From positions 248,001-312,000 of the forward strand of contig NZ_JANKBZ010000002.1 of NCBI RefSeq assembly GCF_024623785.1: a DNA stretch of 64,000 bases. The letters run 5' to 3'. Under the pieces are notes generated by a model, which had not been told where the DNA came from, did not search any database, and saw only the letters and a list, made by a program, of their open reading frames with translations. Position 1 is the first letter of the stretch; the number at the start of each line of letters is the position of its first letter. The translations under genes were made by a program, and so were the position numbers. Positions 24,217-39,412 of this stretch are shown piece after piece. The stretch is from Archangium lipolyticum (lineage in GTDB: Bacteria; Myxococcota; Myxococcia; Myxococcales; Myxococcaceae).

Positions 24217-25188
24217 GCCCGCATTGCGGGAGGAGAGGAAGGCCAGCATCTGCGCCTCGCCCCAGAAGGACGGGGAGAAGGCGTTGCTGGCGACGAAGCC
24301 CACGTGGCCGCCGTGCTCGGTGACGACGAGGTGCAGGTGGGGGTTGGCGGACACGTCCCGGGGGTGGGTGGCGGCGGGAATCATCGGGTCGTCCTTGGCG
24401 CTCAGCAGCAGGGTGGGGCGGCGGATGGCGTGGAGGCGGGGACCCGAGGAGGCCTCGGCGTAGTAGTGGGTGGCGTCGCGGAAGCCGTGGAGCGGGGCGG
24501 TGACGGCGTCGTCGAAGCCGCGGATGGTGCGAGCGCGCTCCATGGCCTGGCCGTCGAAGGCGCCCGGGAAGCGGCGGAGCTTCTCGCGCGCCTTGGCCTT
24601 GAGGGTGCGCAGGAAGCGCTCGCGGTAGAGGCGCAGGAAGGGGCCGGGTCCATCGAGCGTGTCCGCGCAGACGCCCAGGTCATAGGGCGCGCTCATGGCG
24701 GCGGCGGCGTCCACGGGTGAATGGTCCCCCGTCTCCTCCAGCAGCCGCAGCAACACGTTGGCGCCGAGCGAGAAGCCCACCGCGTAGAGGGGGCCGGTGA
24801 GGCGCTGGCGCAGGTGCTTCATCACCGAGAGCGCGTCGCCGATGTCCCCCGAGTGGTAGGAGCGGGCGAGCCGGTTGGGCTCTCCGCTGCAGGAGCGGAA
24901 GTTGATGGCGGTGGCGCCCCAGCCGCGCTCGGCGGCGCCGCGGAGGATGGCGGTGATGTAGCCGGCGCGCGAGGAACCCTCGAGGCCATGAAGGGTGACC
25001 ACGTGCGGGGCGCCCGTGACGCCGTCGAAGGAGTCGAGGTCGACGAAGTCTCCGTCGGGCAGCTCCCAGCGCTCGCGCTTCAGGGCGGGCGCGTGCGTGG
25101 GGCGCACGAGCGAGGCGTAGATGGTCTGCGCGTGCGGCGAGGCGAGGCCGCGCGCGGGGGCGAAGGGCTCGGAGGGCTGGAAGGGCAC
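24202..25188 (-). CDS. YheT-like alpha/beta hydrolase
   Basis: A 328-residue serine hydrolase of the YheT/EMB8 group. It has LASPHAQTIYASLVRP near the start, the oxyanion region VTLHGLEGSSRAGY, the nucleophile elbow GFSLGANVLL, and the late His in VTEHGGHVGFV; a probable Asp lies in LLLSAKDDPMIP. Family members act on lipids or esters, but the substrate is unknown. GTG 25188 is chosen because conserved sequence (PFQPSEPFAPARG) begins there and upstream residues overlap the next gene. Confidence 0.82.
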   Translation of the reverse strand: MPFQPSEPFAPARGLASPHAQTIYASLVRPTHAPALKRERWELPDGDFVDLDSFDGVTGAPHVVTLHGLEGSSRAGYITAILRGAAERGWGATAINFRSCSGEPNRLARSYHSGDIGDALSVMKHLRQRLTGPLYAVGFSLGANVLLRLLEETGDHSPVDAAAAMSAPYDLGVCADTLDGPGPFLRLYRERFLRTLKAKAREKLRRFPGAFDGQAMERARTIRGFDDAVTAPLHGFRDATHYYAEASSGPRLHAIRRPTLLLSAKDDPMIPAATHPRDVSANPHLHLVVTEHGGHVGFVASNAFSPSFWGEAQMLAFLSSRNAGARPG

Positions 25189-25201
25189 GGTCCGGGGGAT
25201 A

Positions 25202-25492
25202 TCACCCGGGGCGGGCCTTCCGCATGGAGGAACAGCCGCGTTGGCGGACGGACTCGGCCTCGTCCGTGAGCCCGAAGAGGGCGAGGTACTTCTGGACGCG
25301 CTCCTCGAGCGTGGGGGCCTCGATGAGGCGGCAGACCTCGTCGGCCGCGTAGTCGCGGCACACCTGGGGCCGCCGCTCGTACACCGAGCACAGGTTGTCG
25401 GCGGTGAGGTGGGGGCATCGCATGCCCAGGGGCTTGTCGAGGGCGGCGATGTCCGGCGCCACGCAGCAGGCGCCACAGAGGGTGCAGTCCAT
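25202..25492 (-). CDS. YkgJ-type CxxCxxxCC cluster protein
   Basis: A 96-residue protein with the YkgJ/UPF0153 cysteine pattern: CTLCGACC at the start, then MRCPHL, NLCSVYERRPQVCRDY and a final CSSM. Such proteins are thought to bind zinc or an Fe-S cluster; their role is unclear. It lies 13 bp upstream of the hydrolase gene on the same strand, so the two are probably one transcript. Confidence 0.8.
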   Translation of the reverse strand: MDCTLCGACCVAPDIAALDKPLGMRCPHLTADNLCSVYERRPQVCRDYAADEVCRLIEAPTLEERVQKYLALFGLTDEAESVRQRGCSSMRKARPG

Positions 25493-25511
25493 GGCCCATC
25501 CTAACGGGTCG

Positions 25512-26465
25512 TCAGACCCAGAGCCCTCGCGGCACCGGAAGGAGGGCCGGTGGGTGCACGTCCGGGCGGAGGGGCCGCACCATGGGCAGCGAGCCGTCGC
25601 GGGCCACGCGGCTGGCGCCCGCCACGAGCGGCAGGAGCGAGGCATTCCCGGGCTCCTCCCAGAGGACGACACGGGAGAGCCCGGAGCGCCGGGCCTCGCG
25701 CCGGGCGGCTTCGAGGAGCGCGGAGGCCTCGGCGGGCGAGCGGGCATCGAACATCAACACCGTCAGCTCGGCGCTCCGTCCCACGAGTCCCCAGAGGGCG
25801 GTGGAGGCGCCCACGGTGGCGCCAGCGGATTCGGGGAGCGAGCAGCCGAGGCGATCGACGTAGATGCGCCCGCGCTCGAGGTGCCAGTCGAGCTGGGAGG
25901 GAGTGGGCCAGAAGAAGAAGGGCAGCTCGGGGCGGCGCATGCGGTCGAGGGCCGGGCCGAGGTCCGACGCACACAGGAGCGAGTCCACCCCCTCACCGGG
26001 AGCACCCGGGGAAGGGGGGAGGTGCCAGTCCCAGGCGGGCAGCTCCCGGTAGCCCGAGCGCGCGTAGATGCGGGGGCCGACGTCGGAGAACAGGAGGGCG
26101 GCGTGGGCGCGGGGCTGCCGCTCCAGCTCGGAGGCGAGCAGGTCCATGAGGCGGGTGGCATGACCATGGCCGCGCAGGCGCTCCTCGGTGAAGACGCTGG
26201 CGATGGCGAAGGAGTCGCCCGGGAGGAGGGCGCCATCGGGAGCGCGCCGGAAGCTGTCGGTGCGGAACGTCTCGCAGGAGGCGAGCACGGTCCCCTCGTC
26301 TGAGCACAGCAACCAGGTGCGCATGTCGGCGAGGGCCCAGGGGTGGGAGCGCAGACGAAGCTCCCGGACGATGTACTCCTCGGGGGTGAGGAGCTTGCCC
26401 CACTCGGAGAACGTGAGCGCGTCGCGCTGGACCTTCTGTGCGTCGGTGGCGGGGACGAGGTGCAT
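25512..26465 (-). CDS. Lyc1-like GNAT acetyltransferase
   Basis: A 317-residue protein with an N-terminal GNAT domain: EWGKLLTPEEYIVRELRL, the acetyl-CoA region IASVFTEERLRGHGHATRLMDLL (R/Q-x-x-G-x-G/A-like), and YARSGYREL. The longer C-terminal half resembles the second domain of yeast Lyc1 lysine N-acetyltransferase. Substrate not shown. It is 19 bp upstream of the YkgJ-type gene, and a dispersed hairpin repeat lies just before its start (26476-26510). Confidence 0.72.
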   Translation of the reverse strand: MHLVPATDAQKVQRDALTFSEWGKLLTPEEYIVRELRLRSHPWALADMRTWLLCSDEGTVLASCETFRTDSFRRAPDGALLPGDSFAIASVFTEERLRGHGHATRLMDLLASELERQPRAHAALLFSDVGPRIYARSGYRELPAWDWHLPPSPGAPGEGVDSLLCASDLGPALDRMRRPELPFFFWPTPSQLDWHLERGRIYVDRLGCSLPESAGATVGASTALWGLVGRSAELTVLMFDARSPAEASALLEAARREARRSGLSRVVLWEEPGNASLLPLVAGASRVARDGSLPMVRPLRPDVHPPALLPVPRGLWV

Positions 26466-26475
26466 GGGGGGGGCG

Positions 26476-26510
26476 CTCCCTCTCCCTCTGGGAGAGGGCC
26501 GGGGTGAGGG
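26476..26510. repeat. Dispersed hairpin repeat, copy 1
   Basis: A palindrome with 9-bp arms CCCTCTCCC / GGGAGAGGG around TCT (26478-26498), followed by CCGGGGTGAGGG. It is the same element, in the opposite orientation, as those at 45314 and 58341, and lies between a start codon and the end of the respiratory operon. Confidence 0.75.
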
Positions 26511-26540
26511 TCGTCGGAAGGGAGCGGGATTCTCGCCCGC

Positions 26541-26580
26541 AAATGAAACGCGGCGCCGGGGAGTGAGCCACGGCGCCGCG
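26541..26580 (-). terminator. Terminator of the act-cta respiratory operon
   Basis: On the minus strand, CGCGGCGCCG (26580-26571 in transcript order) pairs perfectly over 10 bp with CGGCGCCGCG (26558-26549) around a 12-nt loop, and is followed by TTTCATTT. It lies 24 bp after the last cytochrome oxidase gene. This is the best intrinsic terminator in the window. Confidence 0.8.
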
Positions 26581-26603
26581 AGGGGAACGTCAGGAAGGGT
26601 CAG

Positions 26604-27032
26604 CTACTTCGGGTTGGTGCCGGGCGACTTCAGCATTCCGCCGTAGCGGCCGGCTTGGCCGGTCTCCGCGGGGAAGGTGGTGATCGTGGCGCCGGCGGGC
26701 CGGGCGGGCAGGAAGCGGGTCCCCAGGTCGAAAAGGGTGAAGATCAGCATCAGCACGACGAACAGCATGGACGTGGCGAACACGAGCCGGTTGGCGCCCT
26801 TGTGCTCCGCCAGGTGCATGAAATACAGCGCCACCAGGGCGCCCTTGACGGAGGCGATCACGAGGGCGAGCGCCAGGGCGCCGTGCTCCATGTGCATGCG
26901 GCCGGTGACCACCGTGACGACGGTGAGCACCATGAGCGCCGCCCAGACCATGACGTACCGGCCCGGTCCGGAGTGATGCTCCCCACGCATCTCGTGGTTT
27001 TCCTTGAATGACTCGTTGGCCATCGCGGACAT
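26604..27032 (-). CDS. ctaF: Cytochrome c oxidase subunit IV
   Basis: A 142-residue membrane protein with three hydrophobic segments and the bacterial COX IV pattern (YVMVWAALMVLTVVTVV, then VKGALVALYFMHL and a third segment FVVLMLIFTLFD). Subunit IV stabilises the core of caa3-type oxidases. It is the last gene of the respiratory operon, 15 bp after subunit III, and is followed by a strong terminator. Confidence 0.85.
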   Translation of the reverse strand: MSAMANESFKENHEMRGEHHSGPGRYVMVWAALMVLTVVTVVTGRMHMEHGALALALVIASVKGALVALYFMHLAEHKGANRLVFATSMLFVVLMLIFTLFDLGTRFLPARPAGATITTFPAETGQAGRYGGMLKSPGTNPK

Positions 27033-27047
27033 GTGCGAGGAGCTCCC

Positions 27048-27702
27048 TTAGATGAGGTACAGCATGGGGAAGAGGAAGATCCACACCAGGTCGACGAGGT
27101 GCCAGTACATGCTGCCCAGCTCGACCGCGGTGTAGTTGCTGTAGTTGAACTCGTTCCTCATCGCCTTGAGGGTGACCCAGCCCAGCACGATCATGCCGAC
27201 GATGACGTGGAAGGCGTGCAGGCCCGTCGAGAGGAAGTAGATGGTGAAGTACATCGACACGCCGGGCAGCTGGATGCCCGGGTACGCGTAGTAGGGACCC
27301 GGCAGCTGGTGCTCGTGGAACTTGTGGGCGTACTCGAAGTACTTGATGACGAGGAAGCCCAGCGCCATCAGGATGGTGAGGACGAACATCCACACCACCT
27401 TCTTGTTCTCCCCCTCCTTGGCGTAGTGCACCGCCATGGCGGCGGTGAACGAGGAGGTGATGAGCACCAGGGTGTTGATGGTGCCCATCGTCAGGTCCAG
27501 ATGGCGGCTGGCCTCGGCGAACGCATCCGGGAAGAGGAAGCGGTAGTTCGCGTAGCAGACGAACAGGCCGGCGAAGAGCAGGATTTCAGTGGCCAGGAAC
27601 AGCCACATGCCCAGCCGGGCCGCGTGGTCCTGCACCTCGCGCGAGGCGAAGTGCGCGGCCACGTGCGGCACGTGAGGAGCGCCGGCGGTACCGGCGGCGG
27701 AG

Positions 27703-27713
<11 letters not shown>
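27048..27713 (-). CDS. ctaE: Cytochrome c oxidase subunit III
   Basis: A 221-residue membrane protein with five predicted transmembrane segments and typical subunit III motifs: [19 protein letters not shown], a helix containing [26 protein letters not shown], and the closing [17 protein letters not shown]. It overlaps the 3' end of subunit I by 11 bp. Part of the inner-membrane aa3-type oxidase core. Confidence 0.92.
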
Positions 27714-29359
<1,646 letters not shown>

Positions 29360-29376
<17 letters not shown>

Positions 29377-30409
29377 AGACAGGTCCTTGAGAGGAAGCGC
29401 CGGTGCGGATGTCCGGGGTGCGCAGGGTCTTGATGTACTCGACGATGGCCGCCGTCTGGGGCCCCGTCAGCTTGCCCTGGAAGGTGGGCATGACGTTGGG
29501 GAAGCCGGCCGCGAGGTGGGCTCCCGGGTCCATCATGGACTGGGTGATGTAGGCCTCGTCCACGCGCAGGCTCAGGCCGTCCTGCAGCGTCTCCTGCTTG
29601 CCGTACATGCCGAGGAACGTCGGACCGATGTGCGGCTCGCCATTGACGGTGTGGCACTTGAAGCAGCCCACCTCGGCCGCCACCTTCTGGCCCTGCTCCG
29701 CCATGCGGGCCGGCTGCGGCACCAAGCTCAGGTCGGCCAGGGCGTCCTGGCGGTTCTGCAGGCTGCCCTTGCGCTGCTCCTTCACCCACGCGTCCCACTC
29801 CTCGGGGGAGAGCACCACCACCTCACCCAGCATCTTCGAGTGGGAGAGGCCGCAGTACTCGGTGCAGAGGATCTGGTACGTGCCGGGCTTGGTGGCCTCG
29901 AACCAGGTCTGCGTGTAGCGGCCCGGCACCGCGTCCATCTTGATGCGGAAGGAGGGCACGAAGAAGGAGTGGATGACGTCGCGCGAGGTGAGCAGCAGGC
30001 GCACCGGGCGGTTGGCCGGCACGTGCAGCACGTTCACGCCGTTGGGGCCCTCCGGGTAGGAGAACTTCCACATCCACTGCTTGCCCATGACGTAGACGTC
30101 CATCGAGTCCTTGGGCGGAGTGGAGACGAACACGAAGTCCCGGAAGCCGATGACGAACCAGGTGAGGAAGAAGAGCAGCGGCAGCGAGACGAAGAGGAAC
30201 TCCGTCTTCACCGACGGCACCACGTACTCGGTCGTCTGGGTGTCCGAGCGCCGGCGGTAGCGGAAGAAGAAGAAGATCGCCGTCGTACCCACGGCGAACG
30301 ACATCAGCATCGTCACGCCGACGACGAAGTAGTGCAGGTGGTCTACCCGCTCCGCGAAGGTCGACGCCCGCTCCGGAAGGAACAGGATGTTGTTCAGCAA
30401 CTCGTTCAT
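29360..30409 (-). CDS. ctaC: Cytochrome c oxidase subunit II with fused cytochrome c
   Basis: A 349-residue subunit II. Two transmembrane helices lie at about 27-48 and 70-90. The CuA site includes H147, C182, C186, H190 and M193 ([12 protein letters not shown]). A C-terminal cytochrome c domain has the heme site CFKCH (249-253) and a later Met in the region TFQGKL. This makes the oxidase a caa3 type: electrons enter through the fused heme c. It overlaps the SCO gene by 4 bp. Confidence 0.95.
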
Positions 30410-31281
30410 GCTGCTGCGCCTTTCTTCAGCTCACGCCTCCAGTAGTAGGCGAGCATGGTCGCGAGCGCGGCGAAGACCATGAGCGCGCCTATCCGGAGGA
30501 ATCCAAAGATGTAGAAGCCGTACCGCCGGGTGGCGGTGTCATACTTGAAGCAAGTCAGGACGATGCGGTCGAAACTGGTACCCACCCGGCCACCCGCCGC
30601 CTCCACCAGGGCCAGCTTCATGTCCTGGACCCGGAAGGACGTGCCGTAGAGGTAGCGCGAGATGGCGCCCTCCGGCGTCAACACCATCACCACCGCGGGG
30701 TGCACGTACTGCTGGGTGCTGGCGTCGTAGGAGTACTTGAAGCCCACCGCGTCCGCCACAAGGCGGATGTTCTCCTCGGTGCCGGTGAGGAAGTGCCAGG
30801 GCGCCGTCTCTGGCAGTCCCATGGACTGCAGGTGCCGCCGCCGCCGCTCGAGGCTCTGCGCCGGCGTGTCCTTCGGGTCGATGCTGACCGTCACTGCCTC
30901 GTAGTCCTTGCCCAGCTCCAGCCCCAGCTCGCGCATGTTGCGGATCTGCTCGTTGATGACGAGGTTACAGAGCAGTGGGCAATTGTAATACACGAGCGTC
31001 AGCAGGACCGGCCGGGTCCGGGGCAGCACGTCGCGCAGCTGTACGGGCTTGCCCTGGGCGTCGGTGAAGCGGGCCTCCAGCGAGACGAGCTCGCCCAGGT
31101 GCTCCTCCACGTCCACGCCACGCACCTGCGGCGGGGTGTCGGACTGGGCGTCGATGATGCTCTGTGGCGTCTTGCCACCGCCCGGGAGGGCGTACGCCGG
31201 CATCCCGGTACCCAACGCCAGGAGCAGCGCGGCCATCCCGGCGCGCAGAGACAGAGAAGAGGAGGGAGGGGTGGACATCAT
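30406..31281 (-). CDS. SCO1/SenC copper chaperone
   Basis: A 291-residue exported, thioredoxin-fold protein. The N-terminus is a signal sequence and the copper-binding motif CPLLC lies at 101-105, with a later His in QQYVHPAVV; a C-terminal hydrophobic helix (residues about 260-280) may anchor it. SCO proteins deliver copper to, or keep reduced, the CuA site of subunit II, which is encoded next. The fit with its neighbour is direct. Confidence 0.9.
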   Translation of the reverse strand: MMSTPPSSSLSLRAGMAALLLALGTGMPAYALPGGGKTPQSIIDAQSDTPPQVRGVDVEEHLGELVSLEARFTDAQGKPVQLRDVLPRTRPVLLTLVYYNCPLLCNLVINEQIRNMRELGLELGKDYEAVTVSIDPKDTPAQSLERRRRHLQSMGLPETAPWHFLTGTEENIRLVADAVGFKYSYDASTQQYVHPAVVMVLTPEGAISRYLYGTSFRVQDMKLALVEAAGGRVGTSFDRIVLTCFKYDTATRRYGFYIFGFLRIGALMVFAALATMLAYYWRRELKKGAAA

Positions 31282-31304
31282 GGTGCTTCTTCTCTACCGC
31301 GAAA

Positions 31305-31781
31305 CTACGGCTGCTGGGGCGCCGGCTGCGGCGCGGGGGTGGGCTCCGGCGGCGGCGTCTGACGGCTGGCCGTCTGCTCGGCGATGACCTGGTCCATGGC
31401 CTGGGAGATGGTGGGACGCGCCACCACACCGGGCTCCTCCGCCCAGCCGTTGTCCAGCGCCTGGCTCTGGGCGTGGATCTTCTCCTCGGCGTGCGTGTCC
31501 TGCTCGAACAGACGCTGGTTCACGATGCCGATCTCGTAGGCCGTCTTGTGGTCCTTGTCCGGCGTGATGAGGGCCGGAATCTCGGCGGGACCCTCGGGGG
31601 CGAACTCGTTCGTGGTGGCGATCTGCAGGCGCCAGGCCCAGATGCCGCCGACGATGAAGATGACGAGGGCGCCCACGCCCACCTGGACGACCTTGCCGGT
31701 GAGGATGTGGTCCTCCTCGGCGGCCACGCCATGCGCGCCACGGATGACGCGCGACTCGAGCTCCGACTCGGTCTTCTTCAT
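31305..31781 (-). CDS. Unknown single-pass membrane protein of the ACIII-oxidase operon
   Basis: A 158-residue protein with one transmembrane helix (about residues 30-49, VGVGALVIFIVGGIWAWRLQ) and an outside tail rich in Glu and Gln, ending in PPPEPTPAPQPAPQQP. I recognise no family. It overlaps actF by 4 bp and sits between the ACIII and oxidase genes, so it may help assemble or link the two complexes. That role is inferred from position only. Confidence 0.7.
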   Translation of the reverse strand: MKKTESELESRVIRGAHGVAAEEDHILTGKVVQVGVGALVIFIVGGIWAWRLQIATTNEFAPEGPAEIPALITPDKDHKTAYEIGIVNQRLFEQDTHAEEKIHAQSQALDNGWAEEPGVVARPTISQAMDQVIAEQTASRQTPPPEPTPAPQPAPQQP

Positions 31782-32989
31782 GGCTGCACGTACCTCAGGG
31801 ACTCCGAGATGTAGGGATCCTTCACCGGCAGCGAGTAGCGGCCCCGGGCCAGGAAGATGGCTCCGGCCACCGCCAGCCCACCCACGCCCACGAAGGCGGT
31901 GAGGATCGTCCAGTGGAACGACGGGCCCTGCGGCGAGTAGGCCGGCCAGATGAGCCAGTACATGTCCACCGCGTGCATGACCAGGAGGTAGACGGCGACG
32001 ATGGCCAGCAGCCGCGGCTTGAGCTTCAGGTTGCGCGACAGCAGGGTGAAGAAGGGCAGCACGAAGCCCATCAGGAACAGGGCGATGGACAGGGGCCGCC
32101 AGGCGCCCTCGATGCGCAGCTTGAACCAGCCCGCCTCTTCCGGAAGGTTGGCGATCCAGATGAGGAGGAACTGGGAGAAGGCGATGTAGGCCCAGAAGGC
32201 CGTGAAGGCCAGCATCAGCTTTCCGAGGTTGTGGTAGTGCGCCGTCGTCACCAGGGTCCCGTACTCGTCCTTGCCCTGGGCGTTCACGGTGGCGATGGTC
32301 AGCACGCAGAAGGCGGCCAGGAAGCTACCGGCGAAGTAATAGACGCCGAAGATGGTGGACTGCCAGAGCGGCGTGAGCGTCATCAGCCAGTCGAAACCAG
32401 CAAAAGTAATGGTCAGCGCAAGGAAGGGCAGGGCGCCCGGCGAGAACCGCCGCAGCTTGACCGTCAGATCCAGCGCGCCGCTGGTGTCCTGCTCGGTGCT
32501 CCAGCCGCGCAGCCGCCACGCCACGAAGATCCACGTCCCGAAGTAGATGGCCTGACGGATGTAGAAGAAGGTCAGGTTGAGGTACGGGTGCTTGTGGTGC
32601 AGGTGGTGCAGCTCCACCTCGGTGTACTTCAGGCCCTCGGTGCCGGGGAACACCCAGGCCGCGGGGTCCACCCAGGGGAAGATGTGCTTGGCCCCGAAGA
32701 CGATGGGCAGCACGAGCGGGACGAAGAGCACCACGCTAGAGCCCATGGTCTCCATGGAGCGGCGCAGGATGGTGGTCCACTTCACCTTGGCGGTGTGGAA
32801 GATGGCCACCATGATGATGGAGGCCACCGAAATGCCCAGCCAGTAGGTGAAGGCGAGCAGGTAGCTGAACAGCGCCGGCTGGGGGGCGGTGAAGAAGCCC
32901 ACGACGGTCAGCACCAGGCCGAGGACACCCACGGCCCCGGCCAGCGTCATCACCTTGGACCCGCCGTTGAAACGATCCACGGCAATCAT
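31778..32989 (-). CDS. actF: Alternative Complex III subunit ActF
   Basis: A 403-residue polytopic protein (about ten helices) of the ActF type, including FGAKHIFPWVDP, TEVELHHLHHKHPYLN and LTITFAGFDWLMTLTPLWQST. In ACIII it is one of the membrane subunits related to NrfD/PsrC and forms part of the proton path. ATG 32989 follows CAGGAGAACCG. It overlaps actE by 4 bp upstream and the unknown membrane protein by 4 bp downstream. Confidence 0.88.
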   Translation of the reverse strand: MIAVDRFNGGSKVMTLAGAVGVLGLVLTVVGFFTAPQPALFSYLLAFTYWLGISVASIIMVAIFHTAKVKWTTILRRSMETMGSSVVLFVPLVLPIVFGAKHIFPWVDPAAWVFPGTEGLKYTEVELHHLHHKHPYLNLTFFYIRQAIYFGTWIFVAWRLRGWSTEQDTSGALDLTVKLRRFSPGALPFLALTITFAGFDWLMTLTPLWQSTIFGVYYFAGSFLAAFCVLTIATVNAQGKDEYGTLVTTAHYHNLGKLMLAFTAFWAYIAFSQFLLIWIANLPEEAGWFKLRIEGAWRPLSIALFLMGFVLPFFTLLSRNLKLKPRLLAIVAVYLLVMHAVDMYWLIWPAYSPQGPSFHWTILTAFVGVGGLAVAGAIFLARGRYSLPVKDPYISESLRYVQP

Positions 32990-33558
32990 CGGTTCTCCTG
33001 AGGAACAGGCTGCTGGCCGCCCACCTGGGTGGTGCGGGCCCGCTGCAGCGCACGGACGTAGGCCACCACGGCCCACCGCTCCTGGATGTTCAGCTCGCCG
33101 GCGAAGGACGGCATGATGCCGTAGCCCTCGGTGATGGCGGCGAAGAAGTGCCCGTCCGGCTTGTTGGCGATCTCCTGGAGGGAGGGCGGCAGACGCAGGG
33201 CCATGTTCTCGGCCACCACGCTGTTGCCGTCGCCGAGCCGGCCATGGCACTGCGCGCAAACGATGTTGTACTGCTTCTGTCCCAGCTCGAGCACCTGACG
33301 GTTGAGCTCGATCTCCTTGGGGATGGACGTCACGAGCGTGCCGTTGACGCGGCCCGTGGTGAGACCGGGGCTGCCCACCGGACGCTCACGCGGGATGGTG
33401 CCCTCGGGCGGGGTGCGCATGGCCTTGCCATCCGCCCAGAACTCGCTCGTCTCGTAGTACTCGTACTTCGCCTGAGACTCCATGCGCTGGAGGAACTCGG
33501 ACGGGACGTTGCAGCCGGCCAGGGCGAGCCCTGCCGCGGCGGGGATGAGCCACCTCAT
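32986..33558 (-). CDS. actE: Alternative Complex III monoheme cytochrome c ActE
   Basis: A 190-residue lipoprotein: the signal ends at LALAGC (Cys16), and a class I cytochrome c domain follows with CAQCH (101-105) and the distal Met in GYGIMPSF. ActE carries electrons out of ACIII, here probably toward the fused cytochrome c of the caa3 oxidase. Overlaps actD by 4 bp and actF by 4 bp. Confidence 0.88.
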   Translation of the reverse strand: MRWLIPAAAGLALAGCNVPSEFLQRMESQAKYEYYETSEFWADGKAMRTPPEGTIPRERPVGSPGLTTGRVNGTLVTSIPKEIELNRQVLELGQKQYNIVCAQCHGRLGDGNSVVAENMALRLPPSLQEIANKPDGHFFAAITEGYGIMPSFAGELNIQERWAVVAYVRALQRARTTQVGGQQPVPQENR

Positions 33559-34109
33559 TCCTTCTCTCCCGTGACCACGGTCACATGGGTCGCGCCCAGT
33601 GCCTTGAGCTGGTCCATGATGTCTTCCGCCTTGGCGGTGGTGAGGGCCTTCGGGATGCTCAGCCAGTAGCCGTGCGTGGAGGCGCTGCGGAACTCCTCGC
33701 TCTCGAAGACCGGGTGATAGGGCTGCGGCAGCCGGCTGAGCCCCAGCAGCCCGAAGAAGATTCCGAAGGCCGCCAGCAGCACCGCCAGCTCGAAGGTGAT
33801 GGGCACGTAGGCCGGGATGCTGAGCACGGGACGGCCACCCACGTTGAGCGGGTAGTCCAGGCCGTTCATGTAGGCCTGGAACGAGATGGCCGTGATGATG
33901 CCCGTGAGGGCCCCGCCCAGGGCGATGAAGGGCACGCGCGAGGGCGGCAGGCCCAGCGCCTCGGACCCACCGTGCAGCGGGTAGGGCGAGTAGGTGTCCA
34001 TGCCCTCGTAGCCCTTCTCCCGCATCTGCTGGGTGGCGGCCACGAGGACGTCAGGGGAGGGGAACTCGGCGAGCACCCAGCTCTCCAGCACTTTGGTCTC
34101 GGCGGACAT
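33555..34109 (-). CDS. actD: Alternative Complex III subunit ActD (DUF3341)
   Basis: A 184-residue protein with two central transmembrane helices (about 73-97 and 112-138) and the DUF3341 start WVLAEFPSPDVLVAATQQMREKGY... SPYPLHG. ActD is a peripheral/membrane subunit conserved in ACIII; its precise job is not known. It sits 3 bp after actC and overlaps actE by 4 bp. Confidence 0.88.
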   Translation of the reverse strand: MSAETKVLESWVLAEFPSPDVLVAATQQMREKGYEGMDTYSPYPLHGGSEALGLPPSRVPFIALGGALTGIITAISFQAYMNGLDYPLNVGGRPVLSIPAYVPITFELAVLLAAFGIFFGLLGLSRLPQPYHPVFESEEFRSASTHGYWLSIPKALTTAKAEDIMDQLKALGATHVTVVTGEKE

Positions 34110-34112
34110 GGC

Positions 34113-35555
<1,443 letters not shown>

Positions 35556-35558
35556 GAC

Positions 35559-38732
<3,174 letters not shown>

Positions 38733-38755
38733 GGGGGCTCCGTCGAGCTTGGGCT

Positions 38756-39412
38756 TCAGCGGTGGCATGTGGAGCAGCTCGTGCGCGCGTGAACGTCGTA
38801 ATCCTTGAACAGCTTCTCCCCGAGCGCCTGGGCCTCCTCGGGCTTGGGCTCCCAGGTCATGCTGGTGATGAACTCCTGCGGGCGCAGGTTGGGCGTGGGA
38901 TTGCGGTGGCAATCCAGGCACCACTGCATGGTCAGCGGCGCGTACTGCTCGATGGCGGCCATCTGATCCACGCGCCCGTGGCAGGTCACGCAGCCCACGC
39001 CCTTGGCGACGTGGATGGCGTGGTTGAAGTAGACGAAGTCCGGCAGGTTGTGGACGCGGACCCACGGAATCGGCTGATCCGTGAAGTACGCCTGCCGTAC
39101 CAGGGTCAGGTACGGGCTCTTGTTCCACACCTGCGCGTGGCAGGACATGCAGACGGTGGTGGAGGGGATACCCGCCGACGGCGACTTCTCCACGGAGAAG
39201 TGGCAGTAGCGACAGTCGATCTGCTCGTCACCGGCGTGGTGCCGGTGATCGAATTCGATCGGCTGCTCGATCGGGCGGTTCTGATTGGTGACGAACGGAG
39301 AACGCACGTACGCCATCAGACCGCCAAGGGCGATCGCGGGGATTGCAAGAAGCGCCGCGGCGGAAGCCCGCGACACCGTGTTCGTCCAGCGTGGGAAGAG
39401 AGGACCGCTCAT
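38756..39412 (-). CDS. actA: Alternative Complex III pentaheme cytochrome ActA
   Basis: A 218-residue exported cytochrome with one N-terminal helix (about 14-36) and five CxxCH motifs: CRYCH, CMSCH, CVTCH, CLDCH and CSTCH, the last next to the stop. ActA is the multiheme subunit of ACIII and takes electrons from ActB. It is the first gene of the 12-gene operon. Confidence 0.93.
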   Translation of the reverse strand: MSGPLFPRWTNTVSRASAAALLAIPAIALGGLMAYVRSPFVTNQNRPIEQPIEFDHRHHAGDEQIDCRYCHFSVEKSPSAGIPSTTVCMSCHAQVWNKSPYLTLVRQAYFTDQPIPWVRVHNLPDFVYFNHAIHVAKGVGCVTCHGRVDQMAAIEQYAPLTMQWCLDCHRNPTPNLRPQEFITSMTWEPKPEEAQALGEKLFKDYDVHARTSCSTCHR

